From NCBI GenBank assembly GCA_900104565.1, contig LT629951.1:277501-341500 (forward strand): a DNA stretch of 64,000 nucleotides, in the 5' to 3' direction. Position numbers and translations under genes: made by a program. Position 1 is the stretch's first letter. The number at the start of each line of letters is the position of its first letter. The notes beneath the pieces were generated by a model. The model was not told the DNA's origin. It made no database searches and saw only the letters and a list, made by a program, of their open reading frames with translations. The stretch comes from Ruminococcaceae bacterium Marseille-P2935. GTDB lineage: Bacteria; Bacillota; Clostridia; Oscillospirales; Ruminococcaceae. This document shows positions 29,947 to 38,999 of this stretch, in pieces.

Positions 29947-30507
29947 AATACCACCCCTTCTTTTTATTACTGAATGAAGCGGTCACCCATTTCAAAGGCT
30001 ATAGATTCCGTATGTTTTTTGTGTCGGTGCGGCCGCACAGGCCTTTTGGCAGCCCAGCTGTTTGAATAAGATGACATCTCCATTACGGTCTGATTTAATA
30101 TTGAACAAAAAAGCCGCCGAACAAGCCCGGCGGCCCTATACGGCGGTTAAACTAAGTTTACACATTTTGCCGCCCCTTATATAAATATTATAAAGTGAAT
30201 TTTGGACTATTACAACGGCAGTATAACAAATTTATAAACTTAAGGTGCAATATTTTGTAAAATAACGTATCAATTTAAACATACCGGTGAATTTTATTGG
30301 CGCCATTATAAAGATAAACTAAGTTTTAAGCTGGTTGGAAACCTGTTTGATGAAACATCGCTTTTATTATTTGAATCAGAAGGAATTTTAAAATCAGATT
30401 GTTTTATTGTATACTTTTCTTAATTTATATAACAGAATTTTCCTACATATAATTTGTAAGGGTTTTACAAATAATAAAGAAAAAGGAAGGATCAAAGGTG
30501 AAAAATT
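29947..30507. other. Gene-free stretch with one minus-strand terminator-like hairpin
   Basis: No coding frame. GCCGCCG (30113-30119) and CGGCGGC (30128-30134) pair, and on the minus strand T6 follows. That is terminator geometry, although no minus-strand gene lies upstream of it. The rest is AT-rich and includes the promoter region of the 30508 gene. Confidence 0.45.
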
Positions 30508-30942
30508 ATGGAAAACACAGATACAATCATGCTGCTTCGGGAGTGTGATGCAGGGACTAAAATGGCAATCTCATCAATTGACGAAATACTGGACCGTATA
30601 TGCAGTTCCAATATGCGGCAGGCATTACAGGAAAGCAAGCAACACCATGAGCGGCTAAAAAAACAAATTACTTCTATTTTAAATAAATATCAGTCAGAGG
30701 AAAAAGAACCGGGCGCGATTGCAAAAAGTATGTCTTGGATTAAAACAAATTTAAAGATGGGTGTGGACAGCAGTGATGCAACGGTTGCCGACCTTATTAC
30801 AGATGGATGCAATATGGGTGTAAAATCATTGAATCGGTATTTAAACCAGTATGAAACGGCAGATCGTTCGGTAAAGGATTTATGTAGTGAGCTGATATCT
30901 ATAGAAGAAAAACTGTGTCAGCAGCTCCGCCAATATTTGTAA
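30508..30942 (+). CDS. Helical-bundle protein, ferritin-like
   Basis: A 144-aa all-helical soluble protein (MLLRECDAGTKMAISSIDEIL, QALQESKQHHERLKKQI, SVKDLCSELISIEEKL). The layout is that of the four-helix bundles of the DUF2383/PA2169 type, which sit in the ferritin-like class, but clear di-iron ExxH pairs are not all present. Start ATG 30508 behind AAAGGTG. Followed by a terminator at 30981-31013. Confidence 0.5.
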   Translation: MENTDTIMLLRECDAGTKMAISSIDEILDRICSSNMRQALQESKQHHERLKKQITSILNKYQSEEKEPGAIAKSMSWIKTNLKMGVDSSDATVADLITDGCNMGVKSLNRYLNQYETADRSVKDLCSELISIEEKLCQQLRQYL

Positions 30943-30980
30943 AAAACCTAGGGTTTGTTGGTAAGCAAAATAAAATATCA

Positions 30981-31013
30981 AAGCCTCATTTAGCATTTGT
31001 TAATGAGGCTTTT
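30981..31013 (+). terminator. Rho-independent terminator
   Basis: AAGCCTCATT and AATGAGGCTT pair, followed by TTCTCTATTTTT. Confidence 0.85.
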
Positions 31014-31051
31014 CTCTATTTTTAGGGCATACTAAACCAGAGGTGATAAAA

Positions 31052-31492
31052 ATGGCGGTAGCCAGCAAAACAGTCATATCTTTTGGTTTGGTAGAAATTC
31101 TAATTGCAATGTACACAGCGGTGCAGGATAACGATATCAGTTTTAATCAGCTGCATAAAGATGACCACCAGCGGATTCGGTATAAAAAAGTTTGCGGCCA
31201 TTGCGGGAAAGAGGTTGGCAGCAAAGATATTGTCAATGGGTATCGGTACGATAAAGACCATTATGTAATAGTCACAGATGAAGATTTGGAACAGATTAAA
31301 ACTGAATATGAAAACTTACAAATAATATGCCAGTTTGTCCTGCGGTGTCCTTTGAGCCAGTGGCATCCCGTAAAAAAAGCCTGGGACAGCGAGCGAAGCG
31401 AAATGTTTCAATGCCCCTTAATAGGCGTATCAGTAAAATGCCCTTCTAGAGCTGGTGTATACACGCGTTCAACGCGTGGGTTTGGTTCCTAA
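31052..31492 (+). pseudogene. Truncated Ku (NHEJ DNA-end-binding) gene
   Basis: Start at ATG 31052 behind AGAGGTGA. The first 85 or so residues follow bacterial Ku closely: MAVASKTVISFGLVEILIA, FNQLHKDDHQRIRYKKVCGHCG, and GYRYDKDHYVIVTDEDLEQI. After EYENLQII the sequence is unrelated and stops at 149 residues, whereas Ku is normally about 270-290. The core ring-forming half is therefore lost, and no ligase D gene is nearby. It is a dead 5' fragment joined to foreign sequence. Confidence 0.75.
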
Positions 31493-31907
31493 AAAATTGA
31501 GCTGCCCATTGTAGAGCAGCTCTGTAAAGGGGGTTAGAAAAAAGTTAAGAAAGGATATGAAAAAAGTTTGAAATAAAAAACTTCACATATATTGTAAAAA
31601 AAATTGTCTATTTTTTTCAATAGGTGAGTTACATAAAAAAGTAATTGATAGTTTGGTATGATTATCCTATTATTCAAAGGTCTTAGTTGATTTGGGCGAG
31701 TTTTTTAACATAGATTAAACGTACATATCCCTAATAGCTAGAGGGTGGATTTTGTTTATCGAAATGTTCGAGTGGGTATAAACGTAACATTAATTACGAA
31801 TAAATTGCTCAAAAATTAAAAAAATATCCCCATTAGCCTTAATTGGTTAGTGGGGATATTTCTATTTTATTATGTACCTTTTATCGTCAGTTTGTCGTCA
31901 GACGAAA
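31493..31907. other. AT-rich gene-free stretch with a hairpin terminator
   Basis: No coding frame. AAATATCCCCA (31822) and TGGGGATATTT (to 31861) make a terminator-like stem. The 31880-31905 bases (TCGTCAGTTTGTCGTCAGAC) look like short repeats often seen next to integrated elements, but no integrase is here. Confidence 0.4.
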
Positions 31908-31911
31908 AATA

Positions 31912-31955
31912 AAAACCGCCCAGATTAGCCATAAATGGCTTAACTAAGCGGTTTT
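31912..31955 (-). terminator. Terminator of tRNA-Gly
   Basis: AAAACCGC and GCGGTTTT pair with an inner stem of TTAGCCAT type; T-rich on both sides. A related terminator follows tRNA-Leu at 38405. Confidence 0.75.
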
Positions 31956-31959
31956 TTGG

Positions 31960-32033
31960 TGGAGCGGATGATGGGAATCGAACCCACAACCTCAGCTTGG
32001 GAAGCTGATGTTTTACCACTAAACTACATCCGC
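31960..32033 (-). tRNA. tRNA-Gly (anticodon CCC), CCA encoded
   Basis: On the minus strand the acceptor arms GCGGATG and CATCCGC pair, the anticodon stem TCAGC/GCTGA holds loop TTCCCAA (anticodon CCC), and the T arm is GTGGGTTCGATTCCCAT. The gene encodes its CCA end. Confidence 0.95.
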
Positions 32034-32046
32034 ACCTGACTCTTCT

Positions 32047-32075
32047 ATTATTACCTAAAAAGCAAAAAATGTCAA
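32047..32075 (-). promoter_or_regulatory. Promoter of tRNA-Gly
   Basis: TTGACA (32075-32070), 17 bp, AATAAT (32052-32047) on the minus strand, about 13 bp before the tRNA. Confidence 0.7.
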
Positions 32076-32079
32076 TGGG

Positions 32080-32235
32080 TTAACGCTCGCTTTCTTCTTT
32101 TTCGGGGCTGTTATAGAAGATAAAGTCATCCAAGTCACCTGACACCTCAAACCATTGTTTCATGTCCTGAGGGTAGGACCCAGGTAAGAGAGGAAAATGG
32201 TCGTCCTTTATTCTGTTATGTGCTAGAAAATTCAT
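32080..32235 (-). CDS. Small unassigned protein (51 aa)
   Basis: Start chosen at ATG 32235, eight bases after GGAGG. Sequence begins MNFLAHNRIKDDHFPLLPGS and ends in acidic residues; no membrane segment. No family recognised. The tRNA-Gly promoter overlaps its 3' flank. Confidence 0.5.
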   Translation of the reverse strand: MNFLAHNRIKDDHFPLLPGSYPQDMKQWFEVSGDLDDFIFYNSPEKEESER

Positions 32236-32344
32236 CCTGGTTCCTCCATTCTTAAAAAATTCCAAACCTATGTAGTGGTTTGGGTATAACTACATTCTAT
32301 GCCGCAACAAATAAGATGATACCAAGAAATAATTGCATATTACG

Positions 32345-32374
32345 TTGATATTTGTCACCTTGCTGGTATATAAT
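32345..32374 (+). promoter_or_regulatory. Promoter of the murD operon
   Basis: TTGATA (32345-32350), 18 bp, TATAAT (32369-32374). The expected start near 32382 makes the upstream in-frame starts of murD unusable and supports ATG 32439. Confidence 0.7.
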
Positions 32375-32438
32375 TAATATGTATGTCATAAGATGGGTTC
32401 CGTTTGGAATAAGACAAGGACAGAAATGGAGTATGGCT

Positions 32439-33827
32439 ATGGAGAATCGAGCCGCATGTTTTTTTGACAAATTACGGGGAAAACGCCTCACCTTTATTGG
32501 AATAGGGGTTTCACATACCGATGTAATCCGCATGTTGGCAGCAAAAGGCTGCTGCATAACGGTACGTGATAAACGCTCAAGGGATAAAATTGGCCCATTG
32601 TGTGATGAACTGGAAGCTCTGGGGGTTTCTTTTATATTGGGAGAAGATTATTTAAAAAACCTTTCAGGAGATGTGATCTTCCGTACCCCTGGTATGAAAT
32701 ATGATACGCCGGAGCTGATAAAAGCAAAGGAAGAGGGCGCAGTGATTACCAGCGAGATGGAAATGTTTTTTGACCTGTGCCCCTGCAAAATTTTTGGCAT
32801 AACCGGCAGTGACGGAAAAACCACCTCTACCACCATAATCGCCGAAATGCTGAAGGCGGAAGGGTATACCGTACATTTGGGGGGTAATATAGGCAAGGCG
32901 CTGCTGCCGGTGGTAGAACAGGTTAAACCAGATGATATGGCGGTGGTGGAACTCTCCAGCTTTCAGCTGATTTCTATGCGCCGCAGCCCCGACATTGCGC
33001 TGGTTACAAACCTGGCGCCTAACCACCTGGATATGCATAAAGATATGCAGGAATATATTGATGCAAAGAAAAATTTAATATTGCATCAAAATGCATTTTC
33101 CCGCGCTGTTCTTAACCAGGACAATGAAATAACCGCTGGCTTCCAGTCGTTGGCGCGGGGGGAATGCCTATTCTTTTCGCGCCAAAAACCGGTAAAACAG
33201 GGAGCGTTTTTAGACGAAGACGGCATGCTTTGCATGGCCCACAAGGACGGTACTACAAAAATAATAAAAGCGGAAGAAATCCGGATTCCCGGAGTGCATA
33301 ACGTCGAAAACTTTTTAGGCGCCATAGCGGCAGTGTGGGGTTATGTTTCGGTGGATACCATCCGTAAGGTGGCCCGTGAGTTTGGAGGGGTGGAACACCG
33401 CATTGAATTTGTACGGGAGTTGGATGGGGTGAAATGGTACAACGATTCGATTGCCACCAGCCCTACCCGCACCATAGCCGGGCTGAATTCATTTTCCCAG
33501 AAAATGATTATTATTGCCGGCGGGTACGATAAAAAAATTCCTTTTCTTCCTTTGGCACCTAAAATTATCGAAAAAGTAAAGGTACTTATTTTGACCGGAG
33601 CCACTGCCCAGAAGATAGAAGATACCGTTACCAGCTACGCCGGGTATAACCCCAGGGAGCTGACCATTCTGCATGCCGGCGATATGGCCGATGCGGTTCG
33701 TCTGGCCAGAGAATACGCCAAAGCTGGGGACGTGGTTTCCCTGTCACCGGCCAGCGCCAGTTTTGACTGCTACCCAAACTTTGAAGCCCGCGGCCGCCAT
33801 TTTAAAGAGCTGGTCAATGCACTGTAG
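32439..33827 (+). CDS. murD: UDP-N-acetylmuramoyl-L-alanine:D-glutamate ligase
   Basis: Start chosen at ATG 32439 (GGAG seven bases upstream), giving 462 aa, the usual MurD length. It adds D-glutamate to UDP-MurNAc-L-Ala in the cytoplasm, an ATP-dependent step of peptidoglycan synthesis. The N-terminal UDP-binding fold is LTFIGIGVSHTDVIRML, the ATP loop GITGSDGKTTST, then LSSFQL, TNLAPNHLDMH with metal-binding His, and the C-terminal domain EHRIEFVRELDGVKWYNDS with DSIATSPT and GGYDKK. It is far from a mur cluster here and is followed by two aminopeptidases. Confidence 0.93.
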   Translation: MENRAACFFDKLRGKRLTFIGIGVSHTDVIRMLAAKGCCITVRDKRSRDKIGPLCDELEALGVSFILGEDYLKNLSGDVIFRTPGMKYDTPELIKAKEEGAVITSEMEMFFDLCPCKIFGITGSDGKTTSTTIIAEMLKAEGYTVHLGGNIGKALLPVVEQVKPDDMAVVELSSFQLISMRRSPDIALVTNLAPNHLDMHKDMQEYIDAKKNLILHQNAFSRAVLNQDNEITAGFQSLARGECLFFSRQKPVKQGAFLDEDGMLCMAHKDGTTKIIKAEEIRIPGVHNVENFLGAIAAVWGYVSVDTIRKVAREFGGVEHRIEFVRELDGVKWYNDSIATSPTRTIAGLNSFSQKMIIIAGGYDKKIPFLPLAPKIIEKVKVLILTGATAQKIEDTVTSYAGYNPRELTILHAGDMADAVRLAREYAKAGDVVSLSPASASFDCYPNFEARGRHFKELVNAL

Positions 33828-33863
33828 AAAACCCCCATGGTATGGGGCAGGAGGCAAAAAAGA

Positions 33864-34889
33864 ATGACAACCACTATGGAACTGATCAAGGCTTTGTCCA
33901 ATGCGGTCGGCGTAGCGGGCAGAGAAAATAAAGCCGCACAGCTAGCCGCCAGATTATTAGAGCCCTATGGTAAAGTAGAGACCACCGTTTTGGGCAGTGT
34001 AATCTGTACGCTGCAGGCCCCAAAACAAGGCCAGGCGCACCTGCTGCTGGATGCGCATCTGGATGAAATTGGTATGATTGTTTCTTATATAGACGAAAAA
34101 GGCTTTCTCACCGTATCCAATTGCGGCGGAGTGGACCGGCGCCTGCTTTCGGCAGCCCAGGTAGTGGTGCACACAAAGGAAGAGGACCTGTATGGTGTGG
34201 TGTGCTCGATCCCCCCCCACCTTTCAAGCGATTCGGACAAGGTGGCTAAAATTGAGGATCTGCACATTGATGTGGGGCTTAGCGGTATACAGGCCAAACA
34301 GAGAATTGCCTTGGGAGATAGGGTGACTATTTTAAGCACCGCCCGGGAGCTAATAGGCGAAAAAATATGCGGCAAAGCGCTGGATAACCGTGCCAGCTGT
34401 GCTGCACTGATCCGCACGGCCCAGCTGTTGGAGGGCAAAGAGCTTCCCTGCGGGGTAAGTATTCTGCTCAGCACTATGGAAGAGGTCGGCGGGCAGGGGG
34501 CAAAAACCGCGGCTTACCAGTTAATGCCCACCCATGCCGTAGTGGTGGACGTCAGTTTTGCTCATACCCCTGATGCGCCGCGCCATAAGTGCGGTGATTT
34601 AAACAAAGGCCCGATGATTGGCATTGCCCCACTGTTGAATAAACAACTGACCGAACTGCTGCAAGCTGTTTGCCAGCGGGAGGGGATTCCCTTCCAAAGC
34701 GAGGTAATGGGCGGTGAAACCGGGACCAACGCTGATGCAATAGCGGTAACCGGTGCAGGGGTAAAAACTGCGATGGCGTCAATCCCCCAACGGTATATGC
34801 ATACGCCGATTGAGGTGGTAAGCGCACAAGATGTGGAAGACACCGCCCGCCTTTTGGCTGGGGTTATTTTAAGCGGAGAAATTGCATAA
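33864..34889 (+). CDS. M42-family aminopeptidase, first copy
   Basis: Start chosen at ATG 33864 behind AGGAGG. The 341-aa metallopeptidase has the two-zinc pattern of the FrvX/YsdC group: DAHLDEIG, KALDNRAS, TMEEVGGQG with the catalytic Glu, VVDVSFA, and RYMHTPIE near the end. It removes N-terminal residues from peptides in the cytoplasm, usually as a dodecamer. Follows murD by 36 bases; a second member of the family follows. Confidence 0.88.
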   Translation: MTTTMELIKALSNAVGVAGRENKAAQLAARLLEPYGKVETTVLGSVICTLQAPKQGQAHLLLDAHLDEIGMIVSYIDEKGFLTVSNCGGVDRRLLSAAQVVVHTKEEDLYGVVCSIPPHLSSDSDKVAKIEDLHIDVGLSGIQAKQRIALGDRVTILSTARELIGEKICGKALDNRASCAALIRTAQLLEGKELPCGVSILLSTMEEVGGQGAKTAAYQLMPTHAVVVDVSFAHTPDAPRHKCGDLNKGPMIGIAPLLNKQLTELLQAVCQREGIPFQSEVMGGETGTNADAIAVTGAGVKTAMASIPQRYMHTPIEVVSAQDVEDTARLLAGVILSGEIA

Positions 34890-35139
34890 AGCTTTCTATT
34901 CCTGCAGAATAGCGCCTTACAAGTATTGTAAACCTGTGCCTATAAAAAGGAATAACGGCGGGGCCCACCTTTACCCGGCCAAAACCGGCTGGCTCGGCGG
35001 TAAAAGTACCAGCCTGGTTATGCTGCCAAATGGACACGGGCCGGAGTGTCAGGTGCGCTCCCGGTTGCAACAACAAGGGATATACAAGTATATAATTTCT
35101 TAAAATATATTTTGATGAGATATAAAGAAGGTGAACTGC

Positions 35140-36159
35140 TTGATTAATTTAATCGAACGCCTTAGTGCACTGCCAGGGGTTTCGGGGGATGAAGATGCCG
35201 TCCGCAGTGCGATCATTCACGAAATTGATGGAATTGCCCCTTGGCGGGTAGATGCGCTGGGCAATTTGATTGTAGAGAAAAAAGGAAAAAAGACGCCCAA
35301 GAATAAACTGCTTTTTTCTGCTCATATGGATGAAGTAGGCTTAATCATTACTGCGGCAGAAAGCAGCGGCATGCTGCGCTTTGCAACGGTGGGTGGTATT
35401 CATACAGCAGCGCTGATTGGCAAGCCGGTGCGCATAGGTACCGATGGTATTACAGGGGTAATTGGCACCAAAGCAGTGCACTTACAGTCTGGCGAGGAAC
35501 GGGATAAACTGCCCAAGCTGGAAGATTTGTACCTTGATATTGGGGCGGACAGCAAGGAAGAGGCGTTGGAAAAAGTCCGTTTGGGCGACCGGGCGGTTTT
35601 TGATTCCAGCTTTCTCTGTTTTGGGGAAGACTGTATCATGGGCAAGGCCTTGGATGACCGTGCGGGCTGCACACTGCTGATTGAGATGATCCGGTCCGAG
35701 CTGGAATATGATTGCGCATTTTCTTTTACGGTTCAGGAAGAGACCGGCACTGCCGGTGCCAAGACAGCTGCCTATCAGCTGCAGCCCGAAATTGCGATAG
35801 CGGTAGAGACCACCACGGCGTCAGATATTCCCGATGTAGGCGAACATAAAACTGTTTGCCAGGTTGGCGGCGGCCCGGTAGTTTCTTTTATGGATAAAGG
35901 AACCATTTATGACCAGGAGCTTTACCGCCTGGCAATGGAAACGGCCCGGGAGCATGGAATTTTAGCCCAACCGAAAGCGGGTGTTTATGGTGGAAACGAA
36001 GCCCGTTCCCTGCAGACAGCTGCTGCAGGGGCCAGAGTTTTGGCCATATCGCTGCCCTGCCGCTACCTGCATTCCCCCGCCTGCATGTTAAAACAAAGTG
36101 ACATTAACGGGACACGGGAGTTGCTTATGGCCCTCCTGCCCCGGCTGGCACAGCTATGA
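35140..36159 (+). CDS. M42-family aminopeptidase, second copy
   Basis: Start chosen at TTG 35140 (AAGG nine bases upstream); the GTG at 35131 lies in the ribosome-binding site. The 339-aa protein has SAHMDEVG, KALDDRAG, VQEETGTAG, AVETTTA and RYLHSPA, so the metal ligand Asp of the first copy is Glu here. It overlaps the GNAT gene by four bases (ATGA). The substrate preference probably differs from that of the first copy. Confidence 0.87.
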   Translation: MINLIERLSALPGVSGDEDAVRSAIIHEIDGIAPWRVDALGNLIVEKKGKKTPKNKLLFSAHMDEVGLIITAAESSGMLRFATVGGIHTAALIGKPVRIGTDGITGVIGTKAVHLQSGEERDKLPKLEDLYLDIGADSKEEALEKVRLGDRAVFDSSFLCFGEDCIMGKALDDRAGCTLLIEMIRSELEYDCAFSFTVQEETGTAGAKTAAYQLQPEIAIAVETTTASDIPDVGEHKTVCQVGGGPVVSFMDKGTIYDQELYRLAMETAREHGILAQPKAGVYGGNEARSLQTAAAGARVLAISLPCRYLHSPACMLKQSDINGTRELLMALLPRLAQL

Positions 36160-36980
36160 TCCGCGCCTTATTGCCCGATGAACGGGACAGAGGATTAGAA
36201 AAAGCTTTTTTGGAGCTTTGCGCTACGGATTGTATTTATGGAAGTAAAGTATACAATTTGTATGAACTGTTTGGGAAGCATTATGACGCAGCGCGCTTTT
36301 GGGTTTACTATGATGAGACAGACAGCCCTATGGCGGCTTTGGCTGTCTTTGGAGGCGGCTTGACCATAGCATCGCCGACAATCAACTGGCCGGAAAAGCA
36401 AAAATCAGGATTATCTTTTTCTGAACTAGGCGAATTTTTGCCCTTTGCAAGTTGTAATAGAGTATACTCTTCGTATTTAATTTCTAAAAATATACATGAA
36501 TTAAAGGGTGGGGTGCTGACCAGCGGTTGCTGTATGATCTGCCGGCAGATGCCAGACCAGGCAATGCTTTCCATTGAACCAACACAGACTTTTTCCGAGG
36601 TATACCGCCTGCTTTGCGAGGCGTTCCACCTAGAATATAACAGTGAAAGTTATGGTTGGTGGTTGCTGCAGAATTCCGCCAATTACCGCAAGGGTAACTG
36701 TGAAATTTATGCCATTTATTGCGCGGGCGAAATGGCAGCCACGGCGGGTATTTACAGTCAGGATGACCGATATGGGCATATTGGCGGTGTAGCTGTTGCC
36801 GAACAATACACTGGCAAAGGTTTTGGCCGGGCGTTAGCGGCTTTTGCAACCCGCCAGGTCATTAAAAAGGGAAAGACTGCTACGCTTTGCTGCAAGCCTG
36901 ACATGGAAGCTTTTTATGAAAAGTTAGGCTACCGTACCATAGGCGGCTGGGGCGAGCTTGTTTTACCCAGTACAAAGTAA
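36156..36980 (+). CDS. GNAT-family N-acetyltransferase with N-terminal extension
   Basis: A 274-aa protein. Residues 175-265 form a GNAT domain: YGHIGGVAVAEQYTGKGFGRAL with the CoA loop (YTGKGFG), then ATLCCKPDMEAFYEKLGYRTI. The first 170 residues are not recognised and contain MAALAVFGGGLTIASPT, perhaps a second degenerate GNAT fold. Coupled to the M42 gene by ATGA. Confidence 0.75.
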   Translation: MIRALLPDERDRGLEKAFLELCATDCIYGSKVYNLYELFGKHYDAARFWVYYDETDSPMAALAVFGGGLTIASPTINWPEKQKSGLSFSELGEFLPFASCNRVYSSYLISKNIHELKGGVLTSGCCMICRQMPDQAMLSIEPTQTFSEVYRLLCEAFHLEYNSESYGWWLLQNSANYRKGNCEIYAIYCAGEMAATAGIYSQDDRYGHIGGVAVAEQYTGKGFGRALAAFATRQVIKKGKTATLCCKPDMEAFYEKLGYRTIGGWGELVLPSTK

Positions 36981-36998
36981 AGAAGCGCAGGAGGAAGA

Positions 36999-38273
36999 AT
37001 GAAACAGGACTTTTTTTACATAGACCCAAAAATTGAAGGGCTTGCCCAGTCTGCTCAGCAGAAAGCGCGGAGCGCCTTTGAGCAAATTGATGAAATTATG
37101 GAGTATAACAGCCTGAAGGTGCTTTCGGCATTTACACAAAACGGTATTAGTGAAAGCCACTTTGCAGGTTCTACCGGTTATGGTTATGACGACCGCGGAC
37201 GGGACGCATTGGATCGGGTGTTCGCCCAGGTAACCGGCAGTGAGGACGCATTGGTTCGGCACAATTTTGTATCGGGCACCCATGCGCTGATTACCGCGCT
37301 GTTTGGGGTTTTGCGTCCGGGGGACCTTATGGTGTCGGTAACCGGGAAACCTTATGATACCTTGGAGGAAGCGATTGGACTGAGGGGGGAAGGAAGCGGT
37401 TCCTTAAAAGATTTTGGCGTTCGCTATGCCCAGCTTGACCTCACCCGGCAGGGAACGGTGGATTTGGACGGAATTCCCCAGGCGGTGAAGGGGGCTAAGG
37501 TGGTCTATATCCAGCGCTCCAGAGGGTATTCCCTGCGGCCGTCTATTTCAGTAGAAACCATTGGGGAGATTGTAAAGCGTGCACGCAGCGTAAACCCCGA
37601 TGCAGTTGTTATGGTAGACAATTGCTACGGAGAGTTTGTTGAAAAACTGGAACCCACCCAGGTAGGGGCAGACCTAATTATCGGTTCCCTAATAAAAAAC
37701 CCCGGCGGCGGAATTGCCAAAACAGGGGGATATATTGCAGGTAAAGCCAGGTTGGTGGAGCTTTGCGCTTACCGGCTTACCTCCCCAGGTATGGGCAAAG
37801 AGGTTGGCTGTACCCTGGGGGAAAGCCGCAGCATGTTTATGGGGTTGTTTTGGGCGCCCAGTGTAGTAGCGTCAGCGGTAAAAACCGCGGTGTTTGCAGC
37901 GGCATTGTTCGAAGAGCTTGGTTTTTCAGTTTATCCAAAGGTGACTGAAGCACGTACCGATATTATTCAGGCCATTGAATTGGGGGATGAAAAACGGTTG
38001 ATTGCTTTCTGCCAGGGAATGCAGAAAGGTGCGCCAATTGATTCCTTTGTAACCCCCGAGCCCTGGAATATGCCGGGTTACGACAGCCCGGTTATTATGG
38101 CGGCCGGCGCCTTTACCGGCGGCGCGTCCATCGAGCTTTCGGCCGATGCGCCCATTCGTGCACCCTATGCGGCCTGGATGCAGGGCGGTTTAACCTACCC
38201 TACCGGAAAAATGGGGGTTATGCTGGCGGCTCAATCTATGTATGAACAGGGCCTGATGAAAGAGTTGTATTGA
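36999..38273 (+). CDS. Methionine gamma-lyase-like PLP enzyme (YnbB family)
   Basis: A 424-aa fold-type I PLP enzyme of the family often labelled aluminium-resistance or methionine gamma-lyase family protein. The PLP lysine is in IIGSLIKNPGGGIAKTGGYI, the pyridine-N Asp in VVMVDNCYGEF, and the phosphate-binding region in HNFVSGTHALITALFGVL. Likely a C-S lyase on cystathionine- or methionine-type substrates; the real substrate is not established to my knowledge. Last gene of the murD operon. Confidence 0.85.
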   Translation: MKQDFFYIDPKIEGLAQSAQQKARSAFEQIDEIMEYNSLKVLSAFTQNGISESHFAGSTGYGYDDRGRDALDRVFAQVTGSEDALVRHNFVSGTHALITALFGVLRPGDLMVSVTGKPYDTLEEAIGLRGEGSGSLKDFGVRYAQLDLTRQGTVDLDGIPQAVKGAKVVYIQRSRGYSLRPSISVETIGEIVKRARSVNPDAVVMVDNCYGEFVEKLEPTQVGADLIIGSLIKNPGGGIAKTGGYIAGKARLVELCAYRLTSPGMGKEVGCTLGESRSMFMGLFWAPSVVASAVKTAVFAAALFEELGFSVYPKVTEARTDIIQAIELGDEKRLIAFCQGMQKGAPIDSFVTPEPWNMPGYDSPVIMAAGAFTGGASIELSADAPIRAPYAAWMQGGLTYPTGKMGVMLAAQSMYEQGLMKELY

Positions 38274-38299
38274 CAATAGTACGGGAGAAATGGTATAAT
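38270..38299 (+). promoter_or_regulatory. Promoter of tRNA-Leu
   Basis: TTGACA (38270-38275), 18 bp, TATAAT (38294-38299), a full consensus. The -35 box overlaps the TGA stop of the upstream gene. Confidence 0.85.
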
Positions 38300-38313
38300 T
38301 TCACCCGTAGCAT

Positions 38314-38397
38314 GCGGATATGGCGGAATTGGCAGACGCGCTAGACTTAGGATCTAGTGTCCCCGACGTGCAGGTTCAAGTCCTGTTATCCGCACCA
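38314..38397 (+). tRNA. tRNA-Leu (anticodon UAG), CCA encoded
   Basis: 84 nt. Acceptor GCGGATA pairs with TATCCGC, anticodon stem CTAGA/TCTAG holds loop CTTAGGA (anticodon TAG), a long variable arm follows, and the T loop is GTTCAAG. CCA is encoded. Confidence 0.95.
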
Positions 38398-38404
38398 TGA
38401 GATA

Positions 38405-38438
38405 AAACCGTTTAACTAAGCCATTAGTTAAGCGGTTT
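38405..38438 (+). terminator. Terminator of tRNA-Leu
   Basis: AAACCGTTTAACTAA and TTAGTTAAGCGGTTT pair, followed by T-rich sequence. Similar to the terminator after tRNA-Gly. Confidence 0.85.
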
Positions 38439-38741
38439 TTTTTTGCCATTCTTTGATGTTTCTGAAAGATAGGCAAAAGATAGCTAACTTTTGTCGTAAA
38501 AGTGTCGCCAAATGCAGACGGACTCAGATTAAAAATGAGTGCCGGTGATGGAGCTCATTTTTTGTTACAAAACACGGTTAACAAGGTAAAATTCAACAGT
38601 TAAAAACCTGTAAACCGGTTTGTAGTTATGCCAACAACAGGTTGATTCCCCTTGTGAGAATACTGCTATTTTAAACCGGCGGAAAGCTTGATCTAAAATA
38701 TTTGAATCGGTTAAATTGCTTGACATTTTGTGGCGTTTAAA

Positions 38742-38773
38742 GAATGATGGTATAACAAATATACCATCATTCT
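38742..38773. other. Perfect 12-bp inverted repeat upstream of the LacI gene
   Basis: GAATGATGGTAT and ATACCATCATTC pair without mismatch around a 7-8 base AT loop. It could be a weak terminator or a protein-binding site; no gene is adjacent. 38439-38741 holds nothing else I can support. Confidence 0.5.
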
Positions 38774-38784
38774 TTCATAATAAG

Positions 38785-38798
38785 TGAAACCGATTTCA
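38785..38798. promoter_or_regulatory. LacI-family operator, distal
   Basis: TGAAACCGATTTCA, a near-palindrome with the central CG typical of LacI/CcpA-type operators. It lies about 120 bp upstream of the regulator's promoter. Confidence 0.6.
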
Positions 38799-38916
38799 AT
38801 AATGAGTTGAGGCATTTTTTCACTTATGCTATGAAGTTGTATGGATAATATATATATTAAAACTTAACTAAAGATATATAAAATATAGAAAATAACGATT
38901 AAATAACAAATTTTGG

Positions 38917-38945
38917 TTGACATGGTAAATTTTGTATGCTATCTT
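38917..38945 (+). promoter_or_regulatory. Promoter of the LacI-type regulator gene
   Basis: TTGACA (38917-38922), 17 bp, TATCTT (38940-38945). An operator covers the start of transcription, so autoregulation is likely. Confidence 0.75.
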
Positions 38946-38957
38946 AAGCTTATAAAT

Positions 38958-38971
38958 TGAAAGCGGTTTCA
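38958..38971. promoter_or_regulatory. LacI-family operator, proximal
   Basis: TGAAAGCGGTTTCA, 13 bp after the -10 box of the regulator's promoter. It matches the distal site at 38785 in 12 of 14 positions. Confidence 0.65.
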
Positions 38972-38999
38972 TAAGTGAAATGAAGTGAGTGAGTGTTGC

